From Roseomonas alba (GTDB lineage Bacteria; Pseudomonadota; Alphaproteobacteria; Acetobacterales; Acetobacteraceae), in contig NZ_JAHYBZ010000001.1 of the NCBI RefSeq assembly GCF_019430885.1, positions 744,001 to 808,000 of the forward strand: DNA of 64,000 nt, given 5' to 3'. A model generated the notes under the pieces. It saw only the letters and a program-made list of their open reading frames with translations. It searched no databases and was not told the origin of the DNA. Below, piece after piece: positions 17,403 to 26,378 of this stretch; the first letter of the stretch is position 1, and the number at the start of each line of letters is the position of its first letter. The position numbers were made by a program, and so were the translations under genes.

Positions 17403-18356
17403 ATGAACCGCCGATCCCTGCTCGCCGCGCCGATCGCGGCGCTCGCCACGCCGGCCGCTGTCTCGCGCGCATGGGGCCAGGGGCGGCCACCGCCGGGCAC
17501 CGCGACGATCGTGGTCGGCTTTGCCGCGGGCGGCATTGGCGATGCGCTGGCGCGCCTGGTCGCCGAGGCGGCCAAGGAGAAGCGCGGCGCCCAGGTGATC
17601 GTCGAGAACCGGCCCGGTGCCGGCGGCACGGTCGCGACGGAGCGCGTGGCGCGGGCGCAGCCGGAGGGGCAGATGATCGTGCTCGGCAGCGCCGGCGCGC
17701 TCGCCGTGCTGCCGAACCAGGGCAATGTCGGCTACGATCCGCTGACCGACATCACGCCGCTCGCGCAGCTCATCGCGCAGCCGCTGCCGCTCTACGTCAG
17801 GGCGGACAGCCCCTTCACCGACTGGCGGGGCGTGCTTGCCTTCGCGCGGGCCAATCCCGGCAAGTTCACCTGGGGCACCGCCGGCGCGCGCAGCATCGCT
17901 GAGCTGATGGTCGAAGAAGCCTTCAAGCATGAGGGGGTGGAGACGACGACCGCACCCTTCCGTGGCGGGGCGGAAGCGATCCAGGCGTTGCTCGGCGGTC
18001 ACATCATGGGCGTCGCCTCGCCGGACTATGGGCCGCTGCTGCGACAGGGCGCGGTGCGGCTGATGGTCGAGAGCGGGCCCACTCCGATCCCCGGGCATCC
18101 GGAAGTGCCGACCTTCCGGTCGCTCGGCTATCCGCTCTGCTTTCCCGTCAGCTACGGCTTCGTCGGCCCGGGGCGCATGACGCCCGAGGCGGCGGCCTGG
18201 TGGGAATCTCTGATGCTGGAATTGGGGCGCTCGCCGGCAATGACGGAATTCGCCGACCGCTATGTCGGCGTGGCGGCGGTGGAGGATGGCGCCGGCTATG
18301 GCCGCATCATCCGGGACGGCTACACCACTTTCCGGACCATCCTGCGCGCCGGCTGA
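17403..18356 (+). CDS. Bug/TctC-type periplasmic solute receptor
   Basis: 317 residues. A twin-arginine-like signal (MNRRSLLAAPIAALATPA) targets it to the periplasm. The fold markers VVGFAAGGIGDALARL and VIVENRPGAGGTVATERVA are diagnostic of the Bug family, which binds carboxylates, often aromatic or dicarboxylic. No tctA or tctB gene is near, so it is an orphan receptor. GGAG lies 6 nt before ATG 17403. The 261-nt gap upstream shows only a possible hairpin (TGGCGGG/CCCGCCA, 17345-17375). Confidence 0.9.
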   Translation: MNRRSLLAAPIAALATPAAVSRAWGQGRPPPGTATIVVGFAAGGIGDALARLVAEAAKEKRGAQVIVENRPGAGGTVATERVARAQPEGQMIVLGSAGALAVLPNQGNVGYDPLTDITPLAQLIAQPLPLYVRADSPFTDWRGVLAFARANPGKFTWGTAGARSIAELMVEEAFKHEGVETTTAPFRGGAEAIQALLGGHIMGVASPDYGPLLRQGAVRLMVESGPTPIPGHPEVPTFRSLGYPLCFPVSYGFVGPGRMTPEAAAWWESLMLELGRSPAMTEFADRYVGVAAVEDGAGYGRIIRDGYTTFRTILRAG

Positions 18357-18410
18357 GACGGCGCCTGGAACCGCGCCGGAAGCAGGGCTGCCGACGGGCG
18401 GGGTTGTCCC

Positions 18411-18422
18411 AAACGTCCGTAT
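18411..18422 (+). promoter_or_regulatory. Shared 12-nt motif, site 1 (sensor kinase operon)
   Basis: AAACGTCCGTAT lies 85 nt before the proposed GTG start of the histidine kinase. Near-identical sequences occur upstream of the stand-alone receiver (20747) and the RND operon (26273). Position and repetition suggest an activator site, possibly for the FixJ-type regulator at 20076-20738. Confidence 0.55.
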
Positions 18423-18507
18423 AGTATCGGGTGCGGGCGTGCCGGGGCATGCTCGACGCTGCGGGGGCCCTGCGCCTTGGGCCCGCGGCGGAGATGGTGG
18501 CAGGATC

Positions 18508-20079
18508 GTGAGCGAGAACCGAACCCCCGAGGCAGGGCCAGGGCGCGCGAGCGCGCGGGGCGCGCACCGGCCGCGGCAGGCGGCCAACCGGACGGCCTTT
18601 CTGGCGCTCGCCGCGGCCCTCACCGTGGCGATCTTCCTCGTCGATACGCTGACGCCGCTCGAGGGCGCGGTGGCGGTGCTCTATGTCGTGGTCGTGCTGC
18701 TGGCGGCGCGCAGCGGGCGGCGGCGGGACATCGTCGCGGCGGCGGCGGGCACCATGGCCCTGACGCTGCTCGCCTATGTCGCCATGCATGGTCTCCATCA
18801 CGTCGGCTCGCCGACCGTGCGCGCCTTCGTCAGCCTCGCGGCGATCGGCATCTCGGCCATCCTGGCGCTGCAGAGCCAGGCGGCGACCGCCGCCCTGTTG
18901 CGCAGCGAAAGCCGCTATCGCCGCATGTTCGATGCGAGCCGGGTCGGCGTCGTCGAGGAGGATTGGAGCAGGGTCCGGGCCGAACTCGCGGCGCGGGGGG
19001 CGGCGGGCGGCAGCGCCCTCGGCCAGGCGGAGCGCATCCGTGGGCTGACGCGGACCGTCGGCGTCAACCCGGCCATGCTGGCCATGCTCGGACGCGACGC
19101 CGCGGCGCCGCTGCTCGACGGCGGGGCGCGACCGCTGGTCGCCAGCGACCGGACTTTCGCCGAGACGCTCGACGCCTTCGCGCGGGGCGAGCCCTTCTAC
19201 GAAGGTGAATCCGAGGTCCTGCGCGATGACGGCACGCGCGTCCCGGTGCTGTTCGCGATCACCTTCCCGCGCCCGGAGGACAGTGATGGAACCGTCCTGA
19301 TCTTCGTGATGGACATCGCCGAACGCCGGCAGGCGCAGGATGCGCTGCTCCTCGCCCAGGCGGAGCTGGCGCATGCGGCACGCGCGGCGACGCTGGGCGA
19401 ACTGTCAGCTTCCATCGCGCATGAGGTGAACCAGCCGCTGATGGCCGTGGTCACGAGCGGCGAGGCCGGGCTGCGCTGGCTGCGGCGTGATCCGCCGGAC
19501 CTCGGCGAGGTGGATCAATCGATCAGCCGCATCGTCGCCGAAGGGCGCCGCGCGGGCCAGATCGTCGCGCGCATCCGATCCTTCGTGAAGAAGGCGCCGG
19601 TGCAGAGGGACCTGCTGGACGCCGCGACCTTCGTCGAGGAAGCGGTGCTGCTGGTCGAGCGGGAACTGTCGGCGGCGCAGGTCGCACTGGACGTCGATGT
19701 CGCCCCCGGGCTGCCGATGGTGCTCGGCGACCGCATCCAGCTCCAGCAGGTGCTGGTGAACCTGATGGTGAATGCGGGTCAGGCGATGGCGGCCCAGGAC
19801 CGTCCGCGCCGGCTGCGTGTGTCGGGTACACGGGACGAGGCGGGCGGCATCGTGCTGAGCGTGACGGATACCGGGCCGGGCATCGCCGCAGAGGATCTGC
19901 CGCGCCTCTTCGAACCCTTCTTCACGACGCGGCAGCAGGGTATGGGGATGGGCCTCGCCATCTGCCGCACCACCGCCGAGGCCCATGGGGGGCATCTGAC
20001 CGTCGAAAGCCGCCCGGGCGAGGGGACGGCCTTCCGCCTGTGGCTGCCCGCCGCGACAGAGGAGATTGCCGCGCCATGA
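18508..20079 (+). CDS. PAS-containing membrane sensor histidine kinase
   Basis: 523 residues from GTG 18508, with AGGA just upstream. Three hydrophobic segments (about 30-48, 53-67 and 76-92) and a fourth around 106-122 suggest a membrane-anchored input region. A PAS-like region spans about 130-275, ending in FVMDIAERRQAQDAL. The phosphorylated His is H305 in SIAHEVNQP, the N box is LVNLMVNAGQAM, and G boxes are DTGPGIA and GMGLAIC. The DctB/FixL-like kinase core suits the FixJ-type regulator that overlaps its end by ATGA. The signal sensed is unknown. Confidence 0.9.
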   Translation: MSENRTPEAGPGRASARGAHRPRQAANRTAFLALAAALTVAIFLVDTLTPLEGAVAVLYVVVVLLAARSGRRRDIVAAAAGTMALTLLAYVAMHGLHHVGSPTVRAFVSLAAIGISAILALQSQAATAALLRSESRYRRMFDASRVGVVEEDWSRVRAELAARGAAGGSALGQAERIRGLTRTVGVNPAMLAMLGRDAAAPLLDGGARPLVASDRTFAETLDAFARGEPFYEGESEVLRDDGTRVPVLFAITFPRPEDSDGTVLIFVMDIAERRQAQDALLLAQAELAHAARAATLGELSASIAHEVNQPLMAVVTSGEAGLRWLRRDPPDLGEVDQSISRIVAEGRRAGQIVARIRSFVKKAPVQRDLLDAATFVEEAVLLVERELSAAQVALDVDVAPGLPMVLGDRIQLQQVLVNLMVNAGQAMAAQDRPRRLRVSGTRDEAGGIVLSVTDTGPGIAAEDLPRLFEPFFTTRQQGMGMGLAICRTTAEAHGGHLTVESRPGEGTAFRLWLPAATEEIAAP

Positions 20080-20738
20080 TGAAGCCGGGTCAGGGCGGCG
20101 CCGCGCCATCGCAGCCGGCGGCCGAGGCGATCGTGATCATCGTCGACGACGACGCGGCGGTGCGCGAATCCCTCGACAGCCTGTTCCGGTCGGTCGGCTT
20201 CGCCACGCGGCTGCATGCATCCCCGGCGGAACTGCTGGGCGCGTCAATCCCCGAGATGCCGGGCTGCATCATCCTGGATGTGCGGCTGCCGGGTGCGAGC
20301 GGGCTTGATCTCCAGGCGGAGCTGGCGCGCAGCGGCATCGCGGTGCCCATCGTCTTCATGACGGGATACGGCGACATCCCGATGAGCGTGCGCGCCATGA
20401 AGGCGGGCGCGGTCGATTTCCTGTCCAAGCCGTTCCGCGACCAGGACATGCTCGACGCCGTGGCCGCCGCGGTCGGGCGCGACCGTCAGCGGCGCAAGGA
20501 GGCGCAGGCGGCCAACGACCTGAGGGGACGCTACGAGACCCTGACGGCGCGCGAGCGCGAGGTGATGATCCATGTCGTGGCCGGGCTGATGAACAAGCAG
20601 GTCGCCGGCATGATCGGGCTGAGCGAGATCACGGTGAAGATCCACCGCGGCAACGCCATGCGGAAGATGCAGGCCAGATCCCTCGCGGAGCTGGTGCGCC
20701 AGGCGGAACTCCTGGGGCTGCCGCGCCCGCCGTCATGA
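20076..20738 (+). CDS. FixJ/NarL-type response regulator
   Basis: 220 residues. The receiver has the acidic pocket VDDD (23-26), phosphorylated Asp68 in ILDVRLPG, Thr in FMTGYGD and Lys in SKPF. The C-terminal LuxR-type helix-turn-helix (LTAREREVMIHVVAG, then LSEITVKIHRGNAMRKM) binds DNA. ATG 20076 overlaps the kinase stop. It is the obvious partner of the kinase and the best candidate to bind the AAAC[CG]T[CT]CGTAT sites, including one in front of its own operon. Confidence 0.93.
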   Translation: MMKPGQGGAAPSQPAAEAIVIIVDDDAAVRESLDSLFRSVGFATRLHASPAELLGASIPEMPGCIILDVRLPGASGLDLQAELARSGIAVPIVFMTGYGDIPMSVRAMKAGAVDFLSKPFRDQDMLDAVAAAVGRDRQRRKEAQAANDLRGRYETLTAREREVMIHVVAGLMNKQVAGMIGLSEITVKIHRGNAMRKMQARSLAELVRQAELLGLPRPPS

Positions 20739-20746
20739 CCGGCGCC

Positions 20747-20758
20747 AAACCTCCGTAT
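20747..20758 (+). promoter_or_regulatory. Shared 12-nt motif, site 2 (stand-alone receiver)
   Basis: AAACCTCCGTAT begins 8 nt after the stop of the FixJ-type regulator and ends 88 nt before the ATG of the receiver gene, nearly the same distance as site 1 from the kinase start. The following bases (GATTCCGC against AGTATCGG at site 1) are only loosely similar, so the core is the conserved part. Confidence 0.55.
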
Positions 20759-20846
20759 GATTCCGCCGCGCGCCGCAAGTCGCCATAAGGAGCGGGCCGC
20801 GATCGGATAGCCGCAGGTGCGGCGCGGCGCTGAGGATGTGTTGCGG

Positions 20847-21230
20847 ATGAACCAGATTCCCCTGATCGCCGTCGTCGATGACGACGAGGCCGTGCGGAGC
20901 GCGCTGTCCAGCCTGCTTCGCTCGCTCGGCTATGCGGTCCGCGGCTATGGTTCGGCGTGGGATTTCCTTGAGGATCGCGACCATGACGATCCTGCCTGCA
21001 TGATCCTCGACGTGCAGATGCCGGGCATGACGGGCGCCGAGCTCCAGGCCAGGCTGCGGAGCGTCGGGCGGCATTTCCCGATCATCTTCATGACCGCGTT
21101 TCCCACGGATCGGGTGCGCGGGCAGGTCATGGGTGCGGGCGCCAGCGCCTATCTCAGCAAGCCGGTCGATGGCGACACGATCGCGCAATGCCTCGCTACA
21201 GCGCTTCTGGGCAACGATCGGCCCCAATAG
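20847..21230 (+). CDS. Stand-alone receiver-domain response regulator
   Basis: 127 residues, only a receiver domain: VVDDDEAV at 9-16, phosphorylated Asp55 in MILDVQMPG, Thr in FMTAF and Lys in LSKPVDG. There is no output domain, so it may compete for phosphate or relay it to another protein. It resembles the receiver half of FixJ-type proteins. GAGGA lies about 10 nt before ATG 20847; upstream GTG codons are less likely. It has its own upstream gap with a copy of the shared 12-nt motif. The 278 nt after it show no clear element. Confidence 0.88.
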   Translation: MNQIPLIAVVDDDEAVRSALSSLLRSLGYAVRGYGSAWDFLEDRDHDDPACMILDVQMPGMTGAELQARLRSVGRHFPIIFMTAFPTDRVRGQVMGAGASAYLSKPVDGDTIAQCLATALLGNDRPQ

Positions 21231-21508
21231 GGCACGGCCTTCGGCATACCTCCGGCGTTGCCGGGCGCGCGTCGCATGGCACCTGCCCGCGACGGACATG
21301 GCCCTGCCGCACTCCCCAAGGCGCTTCGGCAACCCAGATCGGGGACACTGCCCGGTGCGGCGCGACAGCCCCGGGTGACCGTGAGAATCCGCAAGGGTCG
21401 GCATCGTCCGGAAATCGCGCGGATGCACCTCGGTCTATCCCACGCAGTGTCCGCTGATCGAGTGCGCTCGGGCCGCGGCAGGATCGTATCCACATCCGAG
21501 GAAAGACG

Positions 21509-22735
21509 ATGCGTGCCATGGAACAAGAGTCCACCGAGACGGCCGCGCAGGTCACGCGGCTTCGTCCCGCCCCGCCGGCTGGCGAGGGCGACGGCACGGC
21601 GCCGCGCATGAAGGGCCCCAGCCCGGAGGACGCGGCACCGTTGGCCGGGGCGGGCCAGGGCGGTGCGCAGCCCGGCTTCTTCCGCCGCCATGCGCGGAGC
21701 GCGGCGGTGGCATCGGTCCTGCTGCCGGTGCTGTTCGCGGGGGGCTATCTCTACTGGGAACACAGCAATCACTTCGAGACGACCGACGACGCCTTCATCG
21801 CCGCGCGACAGATCGCGATTGCGCCGAGGGTCTCGGGCGACATCGTCGCGGTGCCGGTGACGGACAACCAGCATGTCACGACGGGCGACGTGATCGTGCG
21901 CATCGACGACCGCGACTTCCGCGCGGCCCTGCTACAGGCCGATGCGCAGGTCGCCGCGGCGCAGGCGAGCATCGCGGCCATCGACGCGCAGCTCGCGGTG
22001 CAGCAGTCCCAGATCGCGCAGAACCAGGCGCAGGTCGACCAGGCGCATGCCGCGCTGACCTTCGCGCAGGAACAGGCGGTGCGCTATGCCGACCTCGCCC
22101 GGCGCGGTTACGGGCCGGAGCAGACGGCCGAGCAGACCTCCTCGCAGCTCAGCCAGCAGCAGGCGGCGCTGCGCACCGCGGAGGCCGCCCTCGATGCCGC
22201 GCGGCGCCAGGTCCAGGCGCTGACGGCGCAGCGGGCGGGTGCCACGGCAAGCCTGCAGCAGGCGACCGCGCAGCAGACCCAGGCGCGGCTCAACCTGTCC
22301 TACACGACGATCACGGCGGCGGAGCCGGGGCGGGTCGTGGCGCTGACGGCCGGGGTCGGCGAATACGTTGCGGCGGGCACCAGCCTGACGATGTTCGTCC
22401 CGGACGAGATCTGGGTGACCGCGAACTTCAAGGAGACGCAGCTCGACCGCATGCGGCCCGGACAGGCCGCGGCGCTGGAGGTGGATGCCTATCCCGGCCG
22501 CGATCTGCAGGGCCATGTGGACAGCGTCCAGCCGGGGTCGGGCACGGCCTTCTCCCTGCTGCCCGCGCAGAATGCCACCGGCAACTACGTGAAGATCACC
22601 CAGCGCGTGCCGGTCAAGATCGGCATCGACAACGCGCCCACCGACGTCGCGCTGGGGCCGGGCATGTCGGTCGTGCCGACGGTGCGCGTCGATCCGACGC
22701 CGTCGCTCTACGAGCGGCTGAGGCAGTGGCTGTGA
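21509..22735 (+). CDS. emrA: Membrane fusion protein, EmrA/HlyD type
   Basis: 408 residues. One N-terminal membrane anchor (AAVASVLLPVLFAGGYLYW, about 70-88) is followed by a lipoyl-like half motif, a long Gln/Ala-rich coiled coil (about 145-255), and the beta-barrel with VGEYVAAGTSLTMFVPDEIW. It spans the periplasm and links the inner-membrane pump to an outer-membrane channel. GAGGAAA lies before ATG 21509. It overlaps the next gene by 10 nt, typical of emrAB pairs. No outer-membrane channel gene is nearby. Confidence 0.9.
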   Translation: MRAMEQESTETAAQVTRLRPAPPAGEGDGTAPRMKGPSPEDAAPLAGAGQGGAQPGFFRRHARSAAVASVLLPVLFAGGYLYWEHSNHFETTDDAFIAARQIAIAPRVSGDIVAVPVTDNQHVTTGDVIVRIDDRDFRAALLQADAQVAAAQASIAAIDAQLAVQQSQIAQNQAQVDQAHAALTFAQEQAVRYADLARRGYGPEQTAEQTSSQLSQQQAALRTAEAALDAARRQVQALTAQRAGATASLQQATAQQTQARLNLSYTTITAAEPGRVVALTAGVGEYVAAGTSLTMFVPDEIWVTANFKETQLDRMRPGQAAALEVDAYPGRDLQGHVDSVQPGSGTAFSLLPAQNATGNYVKITQRVPVKIGIDNAPTDVALGPGMSVVPTVRVDPTPSLYERLRQWL

Positions 22736-24321
22736 GCGGGGCCGCCAGCACGGCCGGCGCCGCGGCATCCGCGGCCGTGCCGAACCCGTGGCTCGTCGCG
22801 GTGCTGGTCGCCACGGCGAGCTTCATGGAGGTGCTCGACACCACCATCGCCAATGTGGCGCTGCCCTACATCGCCGGCGGGCTCGGCGTCAGCGAGGACC
22901 AGGCGTCCTGGGTGGTGACCAGCTACCTGGTCGCCAATGCGGTCATCGTCACGGCCAGCGCCTTCCTGGCGAAGCGCTTCGGGCGGACGCTGTTCTTCCA
23001 GGCGTGCCTGGGGCTCTTCACGCTGAGCTCGGTCGCCTGCGGCTTCGCGTGGAACCTGGAATCGCTGCTGCTGTTCCGCGTCCTCCAGGGGCTGGGCGGT
23101 GGTGGCATGGTGCCGGCGGCTTTGTCGATCCTCGCTTCGTCCTTTCCGCCGGCGAAGCGCGGCCAGGCCTTCGCGCTTTATGGACTGGCGGTGGTCGTGG
23201 CACCCGTGGTCGGGCCGACGCTCGGCGGCTGGCTGTCCGACACCTATTCCTGGCACTGGTGCTTCCTGATCAACGGGCCGGTCGGCGTGATCGGGATCCT
23301 GGCCGTGATGGCGGTGCTGCGCCCGCAGCGGGCGACGGCGGCGGAACGCGCGACGCTGGGGCGGTTCGACCTGGTGGGATTCGGCCTGGTCGCGACCTTC
23401 CTCGGGGCGCTGGAGGTCGTGCTCGATCGCGGGCTGGAGGAGGACTGGTTCGGATCGACCTTCATCATCACCGCGACGGCGATCTGCGCGCTGGCCTTCA
23501 TCCTGATGATCCCCTGGGAGCTGACGCGCCGGCAGCCGCTGATCGACCTGCGCATGCTCGCGACACGCCAGTTCGGGGCCTGCTTCGTCGTCATGCTCGG
23601 GACCGGGGCGATCCTGCTGGCGACGACGCAGTTCCTGCCGCTCCTGGTGCAGCAGCTTTTCGGCTACACGGCGACCTGGGCGGGGCTTGTGCTGTCCCCC
23701 GGCGGGCTGGTCACGATGGCGATGATGCTCGTCATCGGCCGGCTGTCCGGGCGGGTGCAGCCGCGCATCCTGATCGCCGCGGGGGCGGTGATCGCCGCGG
23801 TGTCGATGTATGGCCTGACGAGCGTGTATGGCGCCGTCGACTTCTGGTACTTCGCGCATTCCCGGATGCTGCTGGGCATCGGGCTGCCGCTGCTGCTGAT
23901 CCCGATCACCACCGCATCCTTCGACGGCATTGCGCCGGACCGGACGGACATGGCCTCGGCGCTGATCAACATGGCGCGCAACACCGGCGGATCGATCGGC
24001 GTTTCCATCGGCAGCAACGTGCTGGCGCATCGCGAGCAGTTCCACCAATCCCGCCTTGCGGAGAACGCGGTGCCGTCCAACCCGGCCTTCCAGCAGACGC
24101 TGCAGCAGATGACCGAGTATTTCCACAGCCATGGGAGCCTGTTGCCGGAGGCGCAGCAGCAGGCCTTCGCCTGGATCGGCAGCGAGGTCGGGCGGCAGGC
24201 GAGCCTTCTCGCCTATGTCGATGTGTTCTGGGTGCTGATGTGGATCGCGCTGGCGGCGGTGCCACTCGCGCTCTGCCTGCGGACGACCAGACTGGGTGCC
24301 GCGGCCCCGGCGGGACATTGA
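22726..24321 (+). CDS. emrB: MFS drug exporter, DHA2 family (EmrB type)
   Basis: 531 residues with about 14 membrane segments, as expected for DHA2 proton antiporters. Family motifs are FMEVLDTTIANVALP in the first segment, SWVVTSYLVANAV (about 63-75), FLAKRFGRTLFF for motif A, and GGGMVPAALSIL. It should expel hydrophobic toxic compounds with EmrA. The start is GTG 22726 (or GTG 22732), inside the end of emrA, so the two are translationally coupled. Confidence 0.92.
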   Translation: MAVSGAASTAGAAASAAVPNPWLVAVLVATASFMEVLDTTIANVALPYIAGGLGVSEDQASWVVTSYLVANAVIVTASAFLAKRFGRTLFFQACLGLFTLSSVACGFAWNLESLLLFRVLQGLGGGGMVPAALSILASSFPPAKRGQAFALYGLAVVVAPVVGPTLGGWLSDTYSWHWCFLINGPVGVIGILAVMAVLRPQRATAAERATLGRFDLVGFGLVATFLGALEVVLDRGLEEDWFGSTFIITATAICALAFILMIPWELTRRQPLIDLRMLATRQFGACFVVMLGTGAILLATTQFLPLLVQQLFGYTATWAGLVLSPGGLVTMAMMLVIGRLSGRVQPRILIAAGAVIAAVSMYGLTSVYGAVDFWYFAHSRMLLGIGLPLLLIPITTASFDGIAPDRTDMASALINMARNTGGSIGVSIGSNVLAHREQFHQSRLAENAVPSNPAFQQTLQQMTEYFHSHGSLLPEAQQQAFAWIGSEVGRQASLLAYVDVFWVLMWIALAAVPLALCLRTTRLGAAAPAGH

Positions 24322-24528
24322 GCCGCCTGGCGGGAAAGACGTGCGCCGGCTGATGCGGGGCGGCCGGGATTGTGCCGTGGGGAAAGCCGCCGGCGCCGGT
24401 TGAAATCGCCGGCCGCGCCGGAGCGCAAGCCATTCCCGCGATGCTTCCCGCCAGCAGGGGGCCGGAACGGACACAGCGCCCACCGCATCGGGGAGCTTCC
24501 CACGCAGATCGACAAGGCCTCTGCGCTC

Positions 24529-25023
24529 ATGACCGCGCCGCTCGCCACCCAGAGCCGCTTCCCGGCGGCGGCGGTCACCGAGCCGTCGCTCGCCACCATG
24601 CTCGCGGACATGCTTGCGCTCTACGCGAAGACCGAGAACTTCCACTGGCATCTGTCCGGGACGCATTTCCGCGACTGCCACCTGATGCTCGACGACCGGG
24701 CGGCGCAGATCTTCGCCACCACCGACCGGATCACCGAGCGCGCCCGGAAGATCGGTGGCACGACCCTGCGCTCGATCGGCCATGCGGTCCGTATCGCGCG
24801 CATCGCCGACAACGATGCGGAGTATGTCGCGCCGCTCGACATGCTCGCCGAGCTGCGCGACGACAATCGCCAGCTCGCGGTCTATCGCGCCGAGACGCAT
24901 GCGCTGAGCGACCGGCATGGCGATGTGGCAACCGCGAGCCTGCCCGAGGCCCGGATCGACGAGGCGGAGGGCCGCGCCTGGTTCCTGTTCGAAGCCAGCC
25001 GACGCGGCGAAGCCGGGCATTGA
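24529..25023 (+). CDS. dps: Dps-family DNA-binding/ferritin-like protein
   Basis: 164 residues. The ferroxidase signature NFHWHLSGTHFRDCHLMLDD (37-56) has the intersubunit iron ligands, followed by the helix with RITERARKIGGTTLRSIG. Dps forms 12-mers that store iron with hydrogen peroxide and coat DNA under stress. ATG 24529 is the best start but lacks a strong ribosome-binding site; the frame remains open upstream. The 207-nt gap after emrB holds nothing clear. Confidence 0.9.
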   Translation: MTAPLATQSRFPAAAVTEPSLATMLADMLALYAKTENFHWHLSGTHFRDCHLMLDDRAAQIFATTDRITERARKIGGTTLRSIGHAVRIARIADNDAEYVAPLDMLAELRDDNRQLAVYRAETHALSDRHGDVATASLPEARIDEAEGRAWFLFEASRRGEAGH

Positions 25024-25165
25024 CCGGAAGCGGCGGCGCCATGGCGGGGAAGGCCATTGCGGGCTTCCCCCCGGGTGCCGCTGCCCCCTGTGCTGCGCGG
25101 AGGGGCTGCTCCGCATCGCATGGCGTGCCCGGGGTGGGGCGGTGCCGGAGATGCGCCGGACGGTA

Positions 25166-25198
25166 CCCTTCGAAGGGGCCTGTCAGACCGAGGGTCTG
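25166..25198. terminator. Hairpins downstream of dps
   Basis: The palindrome CCCTTCGAAGGG (25166-25177) is followed by the stem CAGACC-GAG-GGTCTG (25184-25198) ending near TGTGTTG. They lie 143-175 nt after dps, before repeat copy C, and could end transcription. The remaining part of the gap (25024-25165) shows nothing I recognise. Confidence 0.35.
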
Positions 25199-25218
25199 TG
25201 TTGATGGCCGGGAAGGTT

Positions 25219-25469
25219 GGAAGATGGGAGGGGCCCCGCCCCTCCAAGCCACACGGCCATGGGATCCCATCGGCCACAGGGCCTTTGGAAGCCGGCACCT
25301 GGCGCGGGGCAGCGCAGGCGTTCCGTCTCTCGTTGGCATGTTTGGGGCCAGAGGGCGGGTTCCGATACCGATCCTGATCGCAAAGCCCGGCGCCAGGTCG
25401 AGGTCTCCGAAGGCCTTTCGGCCTTTGGTGGGGAAAGTCCGGGAGGGGCACAGCCCCTCTCGGTTCCAC
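25219..25469. repeat. Paired double-hairpin repeat, copy C
   Basis: Fills the end of the convergent dps/araC gap. The left arm starts GGAAGAT, then the perfect 8-bp stem GGAGGGGC-CCC-GCCCCTCC (25227-25245), then GGCC-ACAG-GGCC (25272-25283) and the tail ACCTGGCGCGGGGCAGCGC. The right arm is inverted: GCGCCAGG tail, CCGAAGGCC/GGCCTTTGG (25407-25428), and CCGGGAGGGGC-ACA-GCCCCTCTCGG (25439-25463), ending GGTTCCAC (25462-25469). The left end is of the copy D type and the right end of the copy A type. Confidence 0.82.
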
Positions 25470-25495
25470 AGTCCGGACAGGAGTGGCCGCTGGTA

Positions 25496-26170
25496 TCAGG
25501 CGCTCGGCATCGCGGTCGCGGAGACGCCCGCCCAGCGATCGCCGCGGGATGCCGGGGCCGCTACCGGATGCGGGGCGCCCTCGCGTTCCAGCTCGGCCTG
25601 GCGCCAGCGATGGGGCGTCAGGCCGACCACCCGCTTGAACACGGTGGTGAAATGCGCCTGGGTCTGGAAGCCTACCGCGAGCGCCACCTGGACGATCGGT
25701 TCCTGCGTCTCGACCATCATGCGGCGCGCATGCTGGATCCGCCGGTGAATGACGAAGTCGTGGGGGCGCTGTCCGGTCGCGAGCCTGAACTGTGCGGCGA
25801 AATGCATCTCGCTGAGGCGCGCGGCGGCGGCGAGATCGGCGAGGGTGATCCGCTCCCCGATATTGGCGTCGACATGCGCCTCCACCTGGCGGAGCTTCCA
25901 CTTCGGCAGGGGCGACACGCGCCGCCGGCCATCGCGATCCGTCGAGCCGCGCAGGGCCGCGAGGCGACTGAGCAGGCTGGCGTGGAAGGCATCGGTGTAG
26001 AAGCCGCTGAGCACCTGCTCGGCCGCATCCGACGGCAGCAGGGCCCGCACGAAATGCGCCATCGTGGCATCGGGGCAGCCATCGCCGCCGTCGATGTCCG
26101 CCATGACACCGAAGCCGGCAGGCGGGCGGGTGGATGCGGCAGTCGTTGATGTTGCGCTGATCGTCGGCAT
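25496..26170 (-). CDS. AraC-family transcriptional regulator
   Basis: 224 residues. The C-terminal AraC domain holds two helix-turn-helices: ITLADLAAAARLSEMHFAAQ (about 107-126) and IVQVALAVGFQTQAHFTTVFKR (given here with the known Phe-Lys-Arg end), closing with VGLTPHRWR. The short N-terminal part has no recognised sensor domain. It is divergent from the RND operon across a 257-nt gap, so it probably controls the pump, alone or beside the AAACCTTCGTAT site. The start could also be ATG 26104. Confidence 0.88.
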   Translation of the reverse strand: MPTISATSTTAASTRPPAGFGVMADIDGGDGCPDATMAHFVRALLPSDAAEQVLSGFYTDAFHASLLSRLAALRGSTDRDGRRRVSPLPKWKLRQVEAHVDANIGERITLADLAAAARLSEMHFAAQFRLATGQRPHDFVIHRRIQHARRMMVETQEPIVQVALAVGFQTQAHFTTVFKRVVGLTPHRWRQAELEREGAPHPVAAPASRGDRWAGVSATAMPSA

Positions 26171-26272
26171 CGCTTGTCCTCCGTCATCTCGATGGCGACA
26201 TCTGACGGCAAGGCGCGCGGTCGCGACATTCTACGCTGGTCGGTCCGCATCGACCTTCCGCGTGGCACGGAT

Positions 26273-26284
26273 AAACCTTCGTAT
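26273..26284 (+). promoter_or_regulatory. Shared 12-nt motif, site 3 (RND efflux operon)
   Basis: AAACCTTCGTAT lies in the divergent AraC/RND gap, oriented toward the pump genes and ending 143 nt before their first start codon. It differs from site 2 at one base. The larger distance to the start than at sites 1 and 2 implies a longer leader, which contains the 27-nt inverted repeat at 26379. Confidence 0.5.
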
Positions 26285-26378
26285 GGCCGCCGCCGGCCGT
26301 GCGGAACCGAAAGCGCCGCGCGGGGCGCGGCAGACTGCCGGCGGCACCCGGCCTAACTTGCGGTCGCGACGCGCCGGG

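Noticed and set aside
21343..21452. 9-nt inverted repeat GGACACTGC ... GCAGTGTCC upstream of emrA
   Set aside because: The arms are 92 nt apart, no supporting motif is present, and the match is short enough to be chance.
22708..25116. 802-codon minus-strand open frame under emrB and dps
   Set aside because: Low-complexity Arg/Gln/His-rich product, antisense to two well-supported genes.
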